Positions 1-10,588 of a stretch of DNA of 64,000 nt are shown here, one piece after another (the first letter of the stretch is position 1; each line of letters starts with the position of its first letter). The translations under genes and the position numbers were made by a program. The DNA comes from Deltaproteobacteria bacterium. GTDB taxonomy: Bacteria > Myxococcota_A > UBA796 > SXON01. Location of the stretch: contig CANFCK010000007.1 in NCBI GenBank assembly GCA_947445035.1, positions 124,001 through 188,000 of the forward strand. Reading direction: 5' to 3'. The notes under the pieces were generated by a model. The model did not search any database, had not been told where the DNA came from, and worked only from the letters and a program-made list of their open reading frames with translations.

Positions 1-289
<289 letters not shown>

Positions 290-312
290 CTATCACTCTT
301 CCTTCGCGGGGG

Positions 313-335
313 GGAGAGGCTGCGGCGGCCTCTCC
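313..335 (-). other. Hairpin between grpE and dnaK
   Basis: A perfect 8-bp inverted repeat (GGAGAGGC / GCCTCTCC) with a 7-nt loop lies in the 126-bp gap between grpE and dnaK. There is no T-tract after it on the minus strand, so it does not look like an intrinsic terminator. It could be an mRNA processing or stability hairpin that sets the dnaK to grpE ratio. No CIRCE element is visible. Function is inferred only. Confidence 0.35.
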
Positions 336-388
336 GGCTACGGCGCCACTCCCTCCGGCCTCCAACCTTCGGTTTCCGGCCTGGGTGA

Positions 389-1237
389 CTACCCGGCTTC
401 CGGAGCGTCGGCGACCACCACCCGCGCCGGACGAATCAGCCGTCCGCGCACCACAAAACCCGCGGCGACCTCGTTCACGATGCAACCGGGCAAGACGTCG
501 CTGGTGGGCATATGAAGCAGGGCTTCGTGCAGCGCCGGATCGAAAAGAACCCCGGCGGAGGCGTCAACCCGCTCGACACCGAGCCGACGGAGCAACCCAT
601 GGAATTGCTCCGAGATCATCGTGAGGCCCGCCTGCACGCGCGCCGGCTCCTGGTTCGCGTGGTTCAGGCCGCGCTCGACGTTGTCCAGAACATCCAGGAG
701 CCCGCGGAGAACGCGTTCCTCGGCCCCACGCTCCGCCTCCTCGCGGTCGCGACGGGTGCGCGCGCGCGCCGCGTCGCCGTCGGCAACTGAGCGCTGTGCG
801 GCATCCCGCAGCTCACGATTCATGCGATCGAGCAGGTCGGCGCGCTGCTCCACGCGTTGAAACTCAAACTCCAGACGCCGGATCCGTTCGGAGGCCTCGG
901 ACAGGCGCAGGGTGAGCACTTGCCGGCTGGACAGGTCCGACTCAGCCGACGTCGGGACCGTGGTGCCGAACCGCCGGCCGGAATCTGTCGGCGAGGCCAC
1001 GTCAGCAGATTGTTCGTCCCGGACGACCTCATCAGCTTCTGCGGAACGCGTGAACTCGACCTCAAGGTCGACCGTGTCCGGGTCGCCGGTTTCCTCGTGC
1101 AAACGCAACGGGGCAAAGCCCTTCCGCTTCTTCGGTCTCCGCCGCGACTCCACCGCCGACATCGCGGCCGCGATCAACTCAGGATCAATTTCGATAGCAA
1201 GGCCTTCCAGCGACTCATCTTCCGGCTCGGGAACCAT
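389..1237 (-). CDS. grpE: Nucleotide exchange factor GrpE
   Basis: Predicted 282 residues; exchanges ADP on DnaK in the cytosol. A coiled-coil stretch rich in Arg/Glu (about residues 120-190) precedes the conserved head: LLDVLDNVERGLNHA, then GVERVDASAGVLFDPALHEA and VVRGRLIRPARVVV at the C-terminus. I chose the ATG at 1235-1237 (MVPEPEDESLEG) because a longer reading would overlap the hemW end by about 50 bp. The N-terminal 110 residues are acidic and not family-conserved, so the protein is longer than the usual 190-200 residues. It sits between hemW and dnaK on the same strand. Confidence 0.93.
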   Translation of the reverse strand: MVPEPEDESLEGLAIEIDPELIAAAMSAVESRRRPKKRKGFAPLRLHEETGDPDTVDLEVEFTRSAEADEVVRDEQSADVASPTDSGRRFGTTVPTSAESDLSSRQVLTLRLSEASERIRRLEFEFQRVEQRADLLDRMNRELRDAAQRSVADGDAARARTRRDREEAERGAEERVLRGLLDVLDNVERGLNHANQEPARVQAGLTMISEQFHGLLRRLGVERVDASAGVLFDPALHEALLHMPTSDVLPGCIVNEVAAGFVVRGRLIRPARVVVADAPEAG

Positions 1238-1283
1238 CCACTTCGCTCCGCGCGCGCCAACTATGCCCGAGACCGCCGTGTGG

Positions 1284-2372
1284 CTACTGTAGGTTTTTCG
1301 TGGACGCCGCAGCAATCCCGGCGGCAATCCCGTCAACGAGTACGAATCCCGCAGGTTCCAACACCAGCATTCCGGCGCGCCAGCGGACGAGGCCGGCGCG
1401 TTCGTATTCGGCCGGCACCACAGCAGAGATCCCAGTGGCCACGGCTAGCAGCCCGACATCGACCCCCTCGACGTGGCGGAGCGTCGACCAGACCAGCTCG
1501 AAAAACAACGCCTCGGCGCTGGCCCGCTCCTCGTCCGGAGGCTGCCCGGAGAGCCAGGCCTCGACGTCCGCCGCGTTGGCCACCCGCACCCCGCACGGTC
1601 GCCAGCCGTGCGCACCTGGACCGAGGCCAGCCCAGTGTCGACCACGCCAATAATGCTCGTTGTGCACCGAACGATGACCGGCGCGCGCGAAATTGCTCAC
1701 TTCGTAGCGCTGGAGCCCTTCAGCCTCCAGCATGTCGACCGCCACGTCGTGAAGCGAACGCCAACGATCATCGTCGATCACCTCGCGCTTATCAGCCTCA
1801 TAGCGAGTCCCAGGTTCGATGCTCAGCCCGTAGAGCGAAACGTGCGGCACCCCATGGTCCAAAACCACTCGGAGGTCGCCTGCGAGGTCTTCCGGGCGCT
1901 GATCCGGCAGCCCGAAGATCAGGTCCACGCTGGTTGATTCGAACCCTGCGGCCTGGACCAGGGTCAGCGCGGACCGAGCTTGCCGCGAGCTGTGAGCCCG
2001 ACCGAGCTGGGGCGCAAGTCGGTCCCCAAAGGTCTGCACGCCGAGGGACAGCCGCGTCATCCCCAGGTCGCGCCAGGACGCCAGGGTCTCCGTTCGCACA
2101 TCCTCCGGGTTCGCCTCCATGCTGACTTCGCCCGTGGCACCGACCACCCGCGCTACCGCTGCGAGCACGGCAGGATCAGCGCGGGAGGGCGTGCCGCCGC
2201 CGAAGCTGAGCGTGGTGGGGCTCCCGACGAAATGGCCGCGCTCGCGCTCCCAGTCGAGCAGCACTCGGTCCCGCCACGACTCGTCCGCGGGGCGTCGGCG
2301 GGTGTCGACGACGAACGCGCAGTACGGGCAGCGGATGCGACACCACGGAACGTGGACATAGACGCCGTACAT
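1284..2372 (-). CDS. hemW: HemW-type radical SAM heme chaperone
   Basis: 362 residues. Radical SAM protein of the HemN/HemW group with the iron-sulfur motif CRIRCPYC (Cys11, Cys15, Cys18), the FGGGTPS SAM-binding stretch and MTRLSLGVQTF. The length and the bare N-terminus fit HemW (heme delivery to respiratory enzymes) better than HemN, the oxygen-independent coproporphyrinogen oxidase, which carries an N-terminal extension. It starts the hemW-grpE-dnaK run and is divergent from the M16 peptidase only 23 bp away, so the promoters must overlap. Separation from HemN is by family pattern, not proven. Confidence 0.88.
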   Translation of the reverse strand: MYGVYVHVPWCRIRCPYCAFVVDTRRRPADESWRDRVLLDWERERGHFVGSPTTLSFGGGTPSRADPAVLAAVARVVGATGEVSMEANPEDVRTETLASWRDLGMTRLSLGVQTFGDRLAPQLGRAHSSRQARSALTLVQAAGFESTSVDLIFGLPDQRPEDLAGDLRVVLDHGVPHVSLYGLSIEPGTRYEADKREVIDDDRWRSLHDVAVDMLEAEGLQRYEVSNFARAGHRSVHNEHYWRGRHWAGLGPGAHGWRPCGVRVANAADVEAWLSGQPPDEERASAEALFFELVWSTLRHVEGVDVGLLAVATGISAVVPAEYERAGLVRWRAGMLVLEPAGFVLVDGIAAGIAAASTKNLQ

Positions 2373-2395
2373 GGTCGGTGGGATAACTGCCGGCG

Positions 2396-4882
2396 ATGAG
2401 TTTGCAGACCCTGGCCAACGGGATGCGTGTCGTGCTGCTCCCGGACGACGGGCCCGACGTCGCGGCTGCGTACCTGTGGATCAACGTCGGAAGCACCGAC
2501 GAGGCGCCCGGGATGGAGGGGGCGGCCCACTTCATCGAACATCTGGTCTTCAAGGGCACCGCGCGCTTCGGGGTGGGCGAGTGCGCGGCCGCGATCGAGG
2601 CCATGGGCGGAGATCTGAACGCATGGACCGGGTTCGACGAGACCGTTTTCCACGCGACAGTGCGAGGCGGTGCTGCCGCGGGCGCCGTCGACGTGCTCGC
2701 CGACATGATGCGCACCGCACGCTTCGATGCCGACGAGCTGGAACGTGAGCGGCACGTCGTGATCGAGGAGATTCGCGGCGGCGACGACGACGTCGGCCTG
2801 ATCCTCAGCGAGGCGTTGTACGCGGCAGCTTGGCCGGGCGATCCCTACGGCCGCTCGATCATCGGCACCGCGGCGAGCGTTCGAGCCCTGCCGAGGGCGG
2901 CGTTGATGGGCTTTTACGGGCAGCGGTACGTCCCCGCGAACGCCTGCATCGCCGTCGCCGGTCGTTTTGACGAAGCCAGTGTGCGGGCGACCATCGACGC
3001 CCGCTTCGCGGGTGGGCCGCCGGCGCCACCGAGGGGGCGGTCCCGGCGCGCGGCCCCGCGCGGGGGCGTGGTCACTCGGCTTCGCCGTCGGTTCGACACC
3101 CACTTGCTCCGCGTGGCGTTCCCTGCAGTTTCGCAAGACGATGACCTTGCGCCCATCTTCGACGTCCTCACCTCTGCGCTCGGCGGCAATTCGGCCACGC
3201 CCCTGGTCGCGACCCTCCGTGCACAGCCGGGCTGCTTTGACGCCACCGTCGATTTCGAGGCCGAGTCGCGGGGCGGCCTTTTGGTGGTCGAGGCGCATGT
3301 GGCGCCTGGCAAAGAGGACGCGGTGCTCGAGGTGGCGACCGGAATCCTCGCCGCGGCGGCGGCCGGCCGCATCGATCGAGCGGACCTCGCGCGTGCCCGC
3401 GTCGGCCTCGCCGCCGAACGGCGCTTTCGCCAGCAGACCGTCGACGGCCGGGCACATGAGGCCTGCTACGGCGCCGAGATCTACGGCGATCCCGATGCCT
3501 GGCGCGCCTACGACGCCCGCGTGGCCGCCGTTTCAGACGGACAGGTCCGCGAGCTCGCCGCCCGGGTGCTGCGCCCGGAAACGGCGCTCGTCGTCGCGCT
3601 GAGCCGGCGGACGAGTGGCCTGAGTCCGAAATGGACGGCTGCAAAGCCGGACCCGCAGCCGACGGGGGTGGTGCGGCACACCCTTCCGGGGGGCGTCCGG
3701 GTACTGGTGGAGCCCGACACAGGATCGATCGGGGCGATTCGAATCGTCGGCCTCGGCGGCCAGCTTGCCGAGCGGCGTGGCACGCGCGGGCGCACCAACC
3801 TGTGGGCAAGGACCCTTTCACGCGGCGCCGGCGGACTGGCGGCCGAGCCGCTGGGTCGAGCCGCAAGCGGCCTCGGAGGCGGCCTGGGCGCGGCGACGGG
3901 GCGCTCCAGTCAGGGCATGCGCGCCGAGTTCCCGGCCGAAAGCTTCACCGCGGGTCTAGAACTCCTCCTGCTCAGCCTGCTCGATCCGACCTTCGACGCC
4001 ATCGAAGTGGAGCGCGCCCGCGCGGCGGTGCTCGACGAACTGGCGTCGCGCGACGATGAGCCAGCGGAGCGCCTGAGCGTGGCGGTGTGGGCCGCCGCCT
4101 GTCCCGGCCACCCGTGGGGCCTGGACCCCTCAGGCACGCCCGGCACCCTCGCTGCGATCGGGCCCGAGTCCCTGCGGGCGTTCCACCGGGCCTGGGCCCG
4201 CCCCGCGAACCTCGTGGTCGGCCTCACCGGTGACATCGACGTGGAATACGCGCTCGGCCGGCTCACGGCGGCCGCGCGCACGCTCCAAGCTGGGCCCAGC
4301 GTGGCCACCACCGAGCGGCTGACCCACGTGTCCGCGACGCGACGGCTCTCGCTACGGAGCGGGCGCGACCAGGCCCACCTCAGCGTCGCGTGGGCGGGCA
4401 TCGGCATCTCTGATCCGCGCACCGGCGTCCTGGACGTCCTGATCGAGCTGCTCGGCGGCCAGTCAGGGCGACTTTTCATGGAGTTGCGTGAGGCCGAAGG
4501 GCTCGCCTACGCCGTTGGCGCCGAGTCGGTGGAGGGGCTCCCGGGGGGGTTGGTGAGCTGCTCGATGGCGACCGATCCTGGGCGCCTGGACGCAGCCGAG
4601 CGCGGCCTGATGGCGAGCATCGCGCGCGTCGCCGCTGGCGACTTTTCCGTGGAGGAGGTGAGCCGTGCGCAGGCCTCGGTGCTCGGCGCGGCGGAGGCTC
4701 AGCTGCAAACCGCCGGCGCGCGGGCGAGCGAGGCGGCCTACGCCGAGCTCTATGGCCTGGACGGCACGCGCTACCGCGAGCAGCTCCGCCGCGCCGAGGG
4801 CGTCTCCCACCGCGATGTCGCCGCGCTCGCCGCGGTGCTCTTTGCGCAGCCGCTAGTGGTCGGGAGGCTGTCGCCCAGATGA
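2396..4882 (+). CDS. Two-domain M16 family zinc metallopeptidase
   Basis: 828 residues. The inverted zinc motif HxxEH is HFIEH (His45-His49), with the distal ligand Glu in VVIEEIRGG (about 124-125). A first catalytic module (1-420) is followed by a second, catalytically empty M16 module (about 425-828) beginning VRHTLPGGVRVLVEP and containing the ELREAEGLAYAVGAE pattern. This is the fused arrangement seen in processing or pitrilysin-like peptidases. No signal peptide is evident at the N-terminus (MSLQTLANGMRVVLL). The 3' end overlaps the next gene by 4 bp (ATGA), implying translational coupling. Confidence 0.92.
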   Translation: MSLQTLANGMRVVLLPDDGPDVAAAYLWINVGSTDEAPGMEGAAHFIEHLVFKGTARFGVGECAAAIEAMGGDLNAWTGFDETVFHATVRGGAAAGAVDVLADMMRTARFDADELERERHVVIEEIRGGDDDVGLILSEALYAAAWPGDPYGRSIIGTAASVRALPRAALMGFYGQRYVPANACIAVAGRFDEASVRATIDARFAGGPPAPPRGRSRRAAPRGGVVTRLRRRFDTHLLRVAFPAVSQDDDLAPIFDVLTSALGGNSATPLVATLRAQPGCFDATVDFEAESRGGLLVVEAHVAPGKEDAVLEVATGILAAAAAGRIDRADLARARVGLAAERRFRQQTVDGRAHEACYGAEIYGDPDAWRAYDARVAAVSDGQVRELAARVLRPETALVVALSRRTSGLSPKWTAAKPDPQPTGVVRHTLPGGVRVLVEPDTGSIGAIRIVGLGGQLAERRGTRGRTNLWARTLSRGAGGLAAEPLGRAASGLGGGLGAATGRSSQGMRAEFPAESFTAGLELLLLSLLDPTFDAIEVERARAAVLDELASRDDEPAERLSVAVWAAACPGHPWGLDPSGTPGTLAAIGPESLRAFHRAWARPANLVVGLTGDIDVEYALGRLTAAARTLQAGPSVATTERLTHVSATRRLSLRSGRDQAHLSVAWAGIGISDPRTGVLDVLIELLGGQSGRLFMELREAEGLAYAVGAESVEGLPGGLVSCSMATDPGRLDAAERGLMASIARVAAGDFSVEEVSRAQASVLGAAEAQLQTAGARASEAAYAELYGLDGTRYREQLRRAEGVSHRDVAALAAVLFAQPLVVGRLSPR

Positions 4883-5856
4883 CCCCAACCGGCGCCGACG
4901 CGCGAGCCAAGGACGCCCTCGACACGTTCAAGGTCCGGGCGGTCGTCGGGCACCGACTGAGCCTACGCATCGGCGCCCGCGCCTGGAAAGCACCTCGCTT
5001 TGCGGCCAGCACGAAGCTTTTCGCGCGGATCGGCATCGCCAATCCGTGGGACCCTGACAGCAAGGACACGGGGATTGGTCTGGGGGATGTCGCGCTCCCC
5101 CAGCCGCGGCAGCCCGCACCTCACCTGCAGCCGCCGGCCCAGAAGGCCGCCCCCAAGGGGCCGTCGCTGCCGAACGTTCCCAACGCGCCCACACGGCGGG
5201 AGCCGTCGGAGTCGAGCGGCAGCAGTGGCAAGCTGGCCCCGAAGCTCGGGGACGTTCGCAAGTTCGACCCCGCAGAGCTTCGCCCCAAAGAAGCACCAAA
5301 GGCCAACGCGCCGCCGGCCCCGAAGCCGCGCCCGCCGATCACAACCGGCGCGTTCGGCCCGGGGCCGACCAACCACCCGGTGGCGAAGTTGCCCATGCGC
5401 CCAGGCGTCGTCGCTCCGGTGGGCGAACCTATTCCGGTCACGACGATACCGCCTGTGAGCGCGGCGACGCCTACTTCTTCAGCCCCTACGGTCGCGCCCT
5501 CCCCGGCACCGGCGCAAGCCGCGCCCCCACCCCCCGCCGCCCCGCCCCAGGAGCAGCCGGCGCCGCCCCCCAAGGCCGCCCCACCCGTCAATCGAAAGCC
5601 TCCGGGCCCCTCGGCGGGCCTCGACGATCTCTTCGGGATGGGCGCCGAAAACACCCGCATCCGCCTCCCCAGGTCAGAGCCGCCCGGCGAAGGCGAACCG
5701 CCCCGCCCCCGGCGCCCCGTGGTGACCAGCCCCGAGGAATTGGCAAAGCTCGGCCTGGATCGTCGCCCGCCGCCGCCCAAGCCGGCGCCAAAACCCGCAG
5801 GGGTGGCCCCGCCCGCCGCGCGTGATCGCGAGAAGGACCCGGAGTCGGAGGAGTGA
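4879..5856 (+). CDS. Pro/Ala-rich protein with a DDLFGMG motif
   Basis: 325 residues; not assigned to a family. An ordered N-terminus (about 1-65, with FKVRAVVGHRLSLRIGARAW) is followed by a long Pro/Ala/Lys-rich stretch. A short block, GLDDLFGMGAENTRIRLPR (about 250-268), and a Pro-rich, highly charged tail (REKDPESEE) come last. DDLFG-type blocks recur, from memory, in other myxobacterial low-complexity proteins, possibly as docking motifs. The ATGA overlap with the M16 peptidase suggests co-translation and a possible joint role. The low-complexity body gives few homology handles, but the overlap and open frame support a real gene. Confidence 0.7.
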   Translation: MTPTGADARAKDALDTFKVRAVVGHRLSLRIGARAWKAPRFAASTKLFARIGIANPWDPDSKDTGIGLGDVALPQPRQPAPHLQPPAQKAAPKGPSLPNVPNAPTRREPSESSGSSGKLAPKLGDVRKFDPAELRPKEAPKANAPPAPKPRPPITTGAFGPGPTNHPVAKLPMRPGVVAPVGEPIPVTTIPPVSAATPTSSAPTVAPSPAPAQAAPPPPAAPPQEQPAPPPKAAPPVNRKPPGPSAGLDDLFGMGAENTRIRLPRSEPPGEGEPPRPRRPVVTSPEELAKLGLDRRPPPPKPAPKPAGVAPPAARDREKDPESEE

Positions 5857-5896
5857 CGGCGACTCCCGCCTGGGGGCTGCGCGCTGCGGCTAAAGT

Positions 5897-6433
5897 CTAA
5901 GGCCGAATCCCGTACGGGTCGTCGTGATGTACCGGCGGCGGCGGCGACGGCGGCGGACCGCGCGGCGGCGGCCGGGCCGAACGCCGCTTGCCGCCGAACT
6001 CGGCACGCACCAGCAATACCGCTCCGGAGGAGTTGGTGGTACCGAGGTGAAAGGCCCGAACCTCGCCGCCCAGCCGCGGCGCCCACGCCGGACCCGGAAA
6101 CAGCGCGCGGGCGTACACCCCACCCTCGCCGCCCGACAGCCCGGCCCCCACGTAGACGCCCCCGCTGGCGTTGGGATTGCCGAAGCCGAGCCCAACCTCT
6201 CCCTGGAGTAGCGCCGCAGGAACCTCCCCGCCCCGGTAGGGCGCGACGAACGCACTTGCGCTGAGCCCTACCCAGGTTTCGACGTAGGCGAAGCGCCAGT
6301 CCACGGTGCCGCCGAACATGGGCGCGCCGGAAACATACTCCCCACGGTTGGTTTCCCCGCCGATCACCCCGCCGCCCACGAAGACCCCGAAGCTCGGAGC
6401 CGCGGCGGCGACGGTGGCAAGGAACAGCAACAT
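5897..6433 (-). CDS. Secreted glycine-rich barrel-like protein
   Basis: 178 residues. The N-terminus MLLFLATVAAAAPSFG is a plausible signal peptide with cleavage after an Ala-rich stretch. The mature part alternates Gly, aromatic and small residues (VGLSASAF, GEVGLGFGNP, GVYVGAGLS), as in outer-membrane beta barrels. The end is Pro/Arg-rich. I do not recognise a family. It is convergent with the Pro-rich gene and lies 22 bp downstream of the TPR protein on the same strand, so the two may be co-transcribed. Confidence 0.65.
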   Translation of the reverse strand: MLLFLATVAAAAPSFGVFVGGGVIGGETNRGEYVSGAPMFGGTVDWRFAYVETWVGLSASAFVAPYRGGEVPAALLQGEVGLGFGNPNASGGVYVGAGLSGGEGGVYARALFPGPAWAPRLGGEVRAFHLGTTNSSGAVLLVRAEFGGKRRSARPPPRGPPPSPPPPVHHDDPYGIRP

Positions 6434-6455
6434 CCGCGACTACGATAGCTCCGGA

Positions 6456-8522
6456 TCAGCGGACCGACAGGTACCGTGCGTAGACGGGATCGGCGGCGCC
6501 CACCTGGCCGGCGCGTTTGCGGAGCTCGCTGGCCCTGGTGGCATCGCCCGCACTTTCTGCGGTACGCGCTCGCACGGCCCACCCGAGCGCGCTCTGCGCG
6601 TCGAGGGTGGTGGCCCGCTCTCCGGCCACGGCGGCCTCTGCGAGCTTGCCCGACAACCGCAGGTGTTCGGCGCTCCACGCGTTAACGTCGGCGTCGCCCG
6701 ACATCACCGGCAGGCTCGATGCAAGCAGCTTCCCCGCGGCATCCAACGCCGTCGCGTTCGGACGACCGGCGACCGCCTGCTCAGTTGCGAGCGCAAGCCA
6801 CGCCGGCACCGACCACGGCTCACGCTTGACGATGCCCTCCAACGCCGCGATGGCGACATCCGCACTTTGCCGACGCAGGGTCTCACCGAAGGCGAGAAGC
6901 GTACCGAGCGGCTGAGGGTCCGCGTCGATGCGCTGATCCATCTGCGCCGCCGCAAGCTCCGCCGAGCGCGCCGCGGTGGCGAGCATCATGCCCGCTCGGG
7001 CGCGCTTTTCTTGGGAGTAGCTGAGCTGTACCGCCTGGCGGTAGGCGGCCTCGGCCTCGGCAAGCTTGCCTTGGACGAGCAGCGCGTTGCCGGCGACCAA
7101 CGGGAGAGTGGCGTCGAGATCGGCGTATTTCGGATACAGCGTCGCAACCGCCGCCGCATCCCCCGAGGCGAGCTGGGCCTGCGCAAGCGAGGACCAGGCG
7201 AGATGGCAGGCGTTCGGCTGCGACCACACCCCGTCGAAGTCGGGACGCTTGCTCCGTTGGCCTTCATCGGCAGCGAGCTTCGTGCGTTCGGCGAGCGGAC
7301 GGGCCGCCCACGGCGAATACATTTCACCGGCCTTCTGCAAGGGCGCGCGGGCCCCGGCGGCATCACCCGCCGCCAGCAAGGCCTCACCATGAGCCAGCCA
7401 GCTGGAGCAGCGCTCCGGCGCGGCCTCGGTCAGGCGCTTCGCGACGGCCACCGCATCCGACGCCTGGCCGGTGGCGACGAGGAAATCAGACAGCGGCGAC
7501 AGAGCGCCGGCGAGTTGCGTGCGCGCGGCGTCGGGGTCGGCGCCGGCCGCGGACGGCGTGTCGACGGCCTTCCGGAGGGGGGCTTCGGCGATTTCCACGT
7601 AGGAGGCGCGCGTGAGCCCCGTGCCCGGCCGGAGCGCGAGAGTGCGGGCGCCGGCATCCAGCGCGAAGTCAAAGCCGGCAAGGGCGGACCATCCCACCCG
7701 CGCGACGGGCGCGAAGGGGTAAACCAGTCCGCTGCCCACCCGGTGGACGGGCACCCAGGTGGAGACCCCGAGTGCCGAGACCTCTCGCCACTCCACCTCG
7801 GTTTCCCCGGAGACCAGCCCATCGACCGACGGCAAGGGGTAGGCGATGTTCTCCGCCTTGCCCACTTTGAACCAGGTGGCGCCTTCGGCCTCGGTGGCGA
7901 CACGCGTTGGGCCCTCTACGGACCATTGGGCCGGAATCTCCACCCCCGACACCTTGATCGGGAGCAGCAGCGTCGAGGGGCGGAAATCCCGCTCCTCCTC
8001 GCCAATTTTGTGTTTGCGCGCCCCGGGCTGCGCGTACACGGCCGGCGCCCCGAATCCGGCACCCGGCGCACCCCCGGTCGGCGCGATCCGCGCCTTGCCG
8101 GCGGCCCCCTCGATCACCCAAGCGACCTCCGGAAACGCCGTCATGTTCACGATACCAGCGACATCGGACGCCGCGGGCGGCCGGTCACAGATAGCGCCCG
8201 GCCCGTCGATGGTGAGCGAGCCGAGCGTCAGCCCCGCCACCTTGACCGTCTGTTTCCCCTTTTCGCCCGCCGGTTTCAGACCGAGCTGGCCCGCGCCTCC
8301 TTCGGTGAAACACACGCGGTGCCCCTTGGGATCGGCCGCGCCAGTCCCCAACTGCAGGAGCACGGCCTTTTCCCCGACCTTCGCCTCGACAAACCAGCCC
8401 TCTGCCCGGGATTTGGGCGGCGCGTACAACGTCAGTTCGGACGGCCCGCTGAGCGCGGCCTTGCCCGCCGGCGTGTACTCGGCGGCGTTGACGAACGTGA
8501 CGAGCAGAAGGATGGGAAGCAT
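6456..8522 (-). CDS. Exported protein: degenerate aspartic-protease-like modules plus TPRs
   Basis: Predicted 688 residues, starting at the ATG at 8520-8522 (MLPILLLVTFVNAAEY, a signal peptide). About residues 15-330 look like two retropepsin-type modules: KVGEKAVLLQLGTGA followed by a VAGLTLGSLTIDG strand, then IKVSGVEIPAQWSVEG followed by GFDFALDAGARTLALRPG. In neither is the catalytic Asp-Thr-Gly intact at the expected site (GTGA in the first). From about 340 to the end are Ala-rich helical repeats of TPR type (AAVATLYPKYADLDATLPLV, AEAAYRQAVQLSY). Probably a periplasmic scaffold. Function unknown. Confidence 0.78.
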   Translation of the reverse strand: MLPILLLVTFVNAAEYTPAGKAALSGPSELTLYAPPKSRAEGWFVEAKVGEKAVLLQLGTGAADPKGHRVCFTEGGAGQLGLKPAGEKGKQTVKVAGLTLGSLTIDGPGAICDRPPAASDVAGIVNMTAFPEVAWVIEGAAGKARIAPTGGAPGAGFGAPAVYAQPGARKHKIGEEERDFRPSTLLLPIKVSGVEIPAQWSVEGPTRVATEAEGATWFKVGKAENIAYPLPSVDGLVSGETEVEWREVSALGVSTWVPVHRVGSGLVYPFAPVARVGWSALAGFDFALDAGARTLALRPGTGLTRASYVEIAEAPLRKAVDTPSAAGADPDAARTQLAGALSPLSDFLVATGQASDAVAVAKRLTEAAPERCSSWLAHGEALLAAGDAAGARAPLQKAGEMYSPWAARPLAERTKLAADEGQRSKRPDFDGVWSQPNACHLAWSSLAQAQLASGDAAAVATLYPKYADLDATLPLVAGNALLVQGKLAEAEAAYRQAVQLSYSQEKRARAGMMLATAARSAELAAAQMDQRIDADPQPLGTLLAFGETLRRQSADVAIAALEGIVKREPWSVPAWLALATEQAVAGRPNATALDAAGKLLASSLPVMSGDADVNAWSAEHLRLSGKLAEAAVAGERATTLDAQSALGWAVRARTAESAGDATRASELRKRAGQVGAADPVYARYLSVR

Positions 8523-8580
8523 CAGGACCCCGGGCTCGGAAGCCCACGACGGTATCCCGTAAAACCGCGACCATCCATAG

Positions 8581-9951
<1,371 letters not shown>

Positions 9952-9953
9952 AT

Positions 9954-10472
9954 ATGGTACTGTCCCCGGCGCGGGAGGCGTGGATGGTGTTCTTGTTCCT
10001 CGGTGGCTGTGCGACGTTGGGTCTCGACGACCCCTTCAACAGCAACAGCGGTCGCTACGACCAACCCAACTGGGCGACGGCCGACACCGCCGACGGGGAC
10101 ACCGGCGATACCGCCGATGGCGACGGCGACGCCGGCGCGCCAGTGCTCACCAACCTTGTGCTGGCGTGGACCGACTATCCGAACATCGGTACGGTGCTAG
10201 AGTTCACCGCGGACTACACCGATGAAGGCGACGACATCGTCGGCGGCACCTGCTACATCGACCTGTTCAACGGATCCGACTATATCGGGGACTTCTTATA
10301 CGAGGTCGTCGATGATCCGGGCGGCGAAAGCGAGGTATGCTCCGCGGTCGGCGGCACGCTCCAGTTTGCGTTCCAAGAGCTCGACGACACCCAAACCGGG
10401 TCGATCGGACTCGAGGTGCAGGACGGCTCCGGCAACGTGTCCGCGACCTACAAAGTCAGCACCCTCGACTGA
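9954..10472 (+). CDS. Lipoprotein with Asp/Thr-rich linker
   Basis: 172 residues. A short N-terminus ends in the lipobox FLGGC (Cys at about 19 from the ATG at 9954). A starting point much closer to the Cys would leave no signal peptide. After the lipidated Cys comes a linker of repeated Asp-Thr-Ala/Gly units (TADTADGDTGDTADGDGD), a spacer seen in other surface proteins of this window. The compact C-terminal domain of about 115 residues has two Cys (GGTCYIDLF and SEVCSAVGG) and beta-strand character. No family recognised. It begins 2 bp after the eno stop. Confidence 0.72.
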   Translation: MVLSPAREAWMVFLFLGGCATLGLDDPFNSNSGRYDQPNWATADTADGDTGDTADGDGDAGAPVLTNLVLAWTDYPNIGTVLEFTADYTDEGDDIVGGTCYIDLFNGSDYIGDFLYEVVDDPGGESEVCSAVGGTLQFAFQELDDTQTGSIGLEVQDGSGNVSATYKVSTLD

Positions 10473-10588
10473 TTCGTCCGGGTAGGCGCGCCAACGCGGG
10501 CGTGCTTACGTCCGCTGCGAATTCTCCAACCCGGTGTTGAGGGTTCCCCCTCGGGGCGGCTACTCTCCACCACCCCGCCGAGGCGTCT

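Noticed and set aside
5121-6086. Long minus-strand frame over the Pro-rich gene.
   Set aside because: Glycine/arginine-rich reading caused by the Pro codons of the plus strand; the ATGA coupling supports the plus gene.
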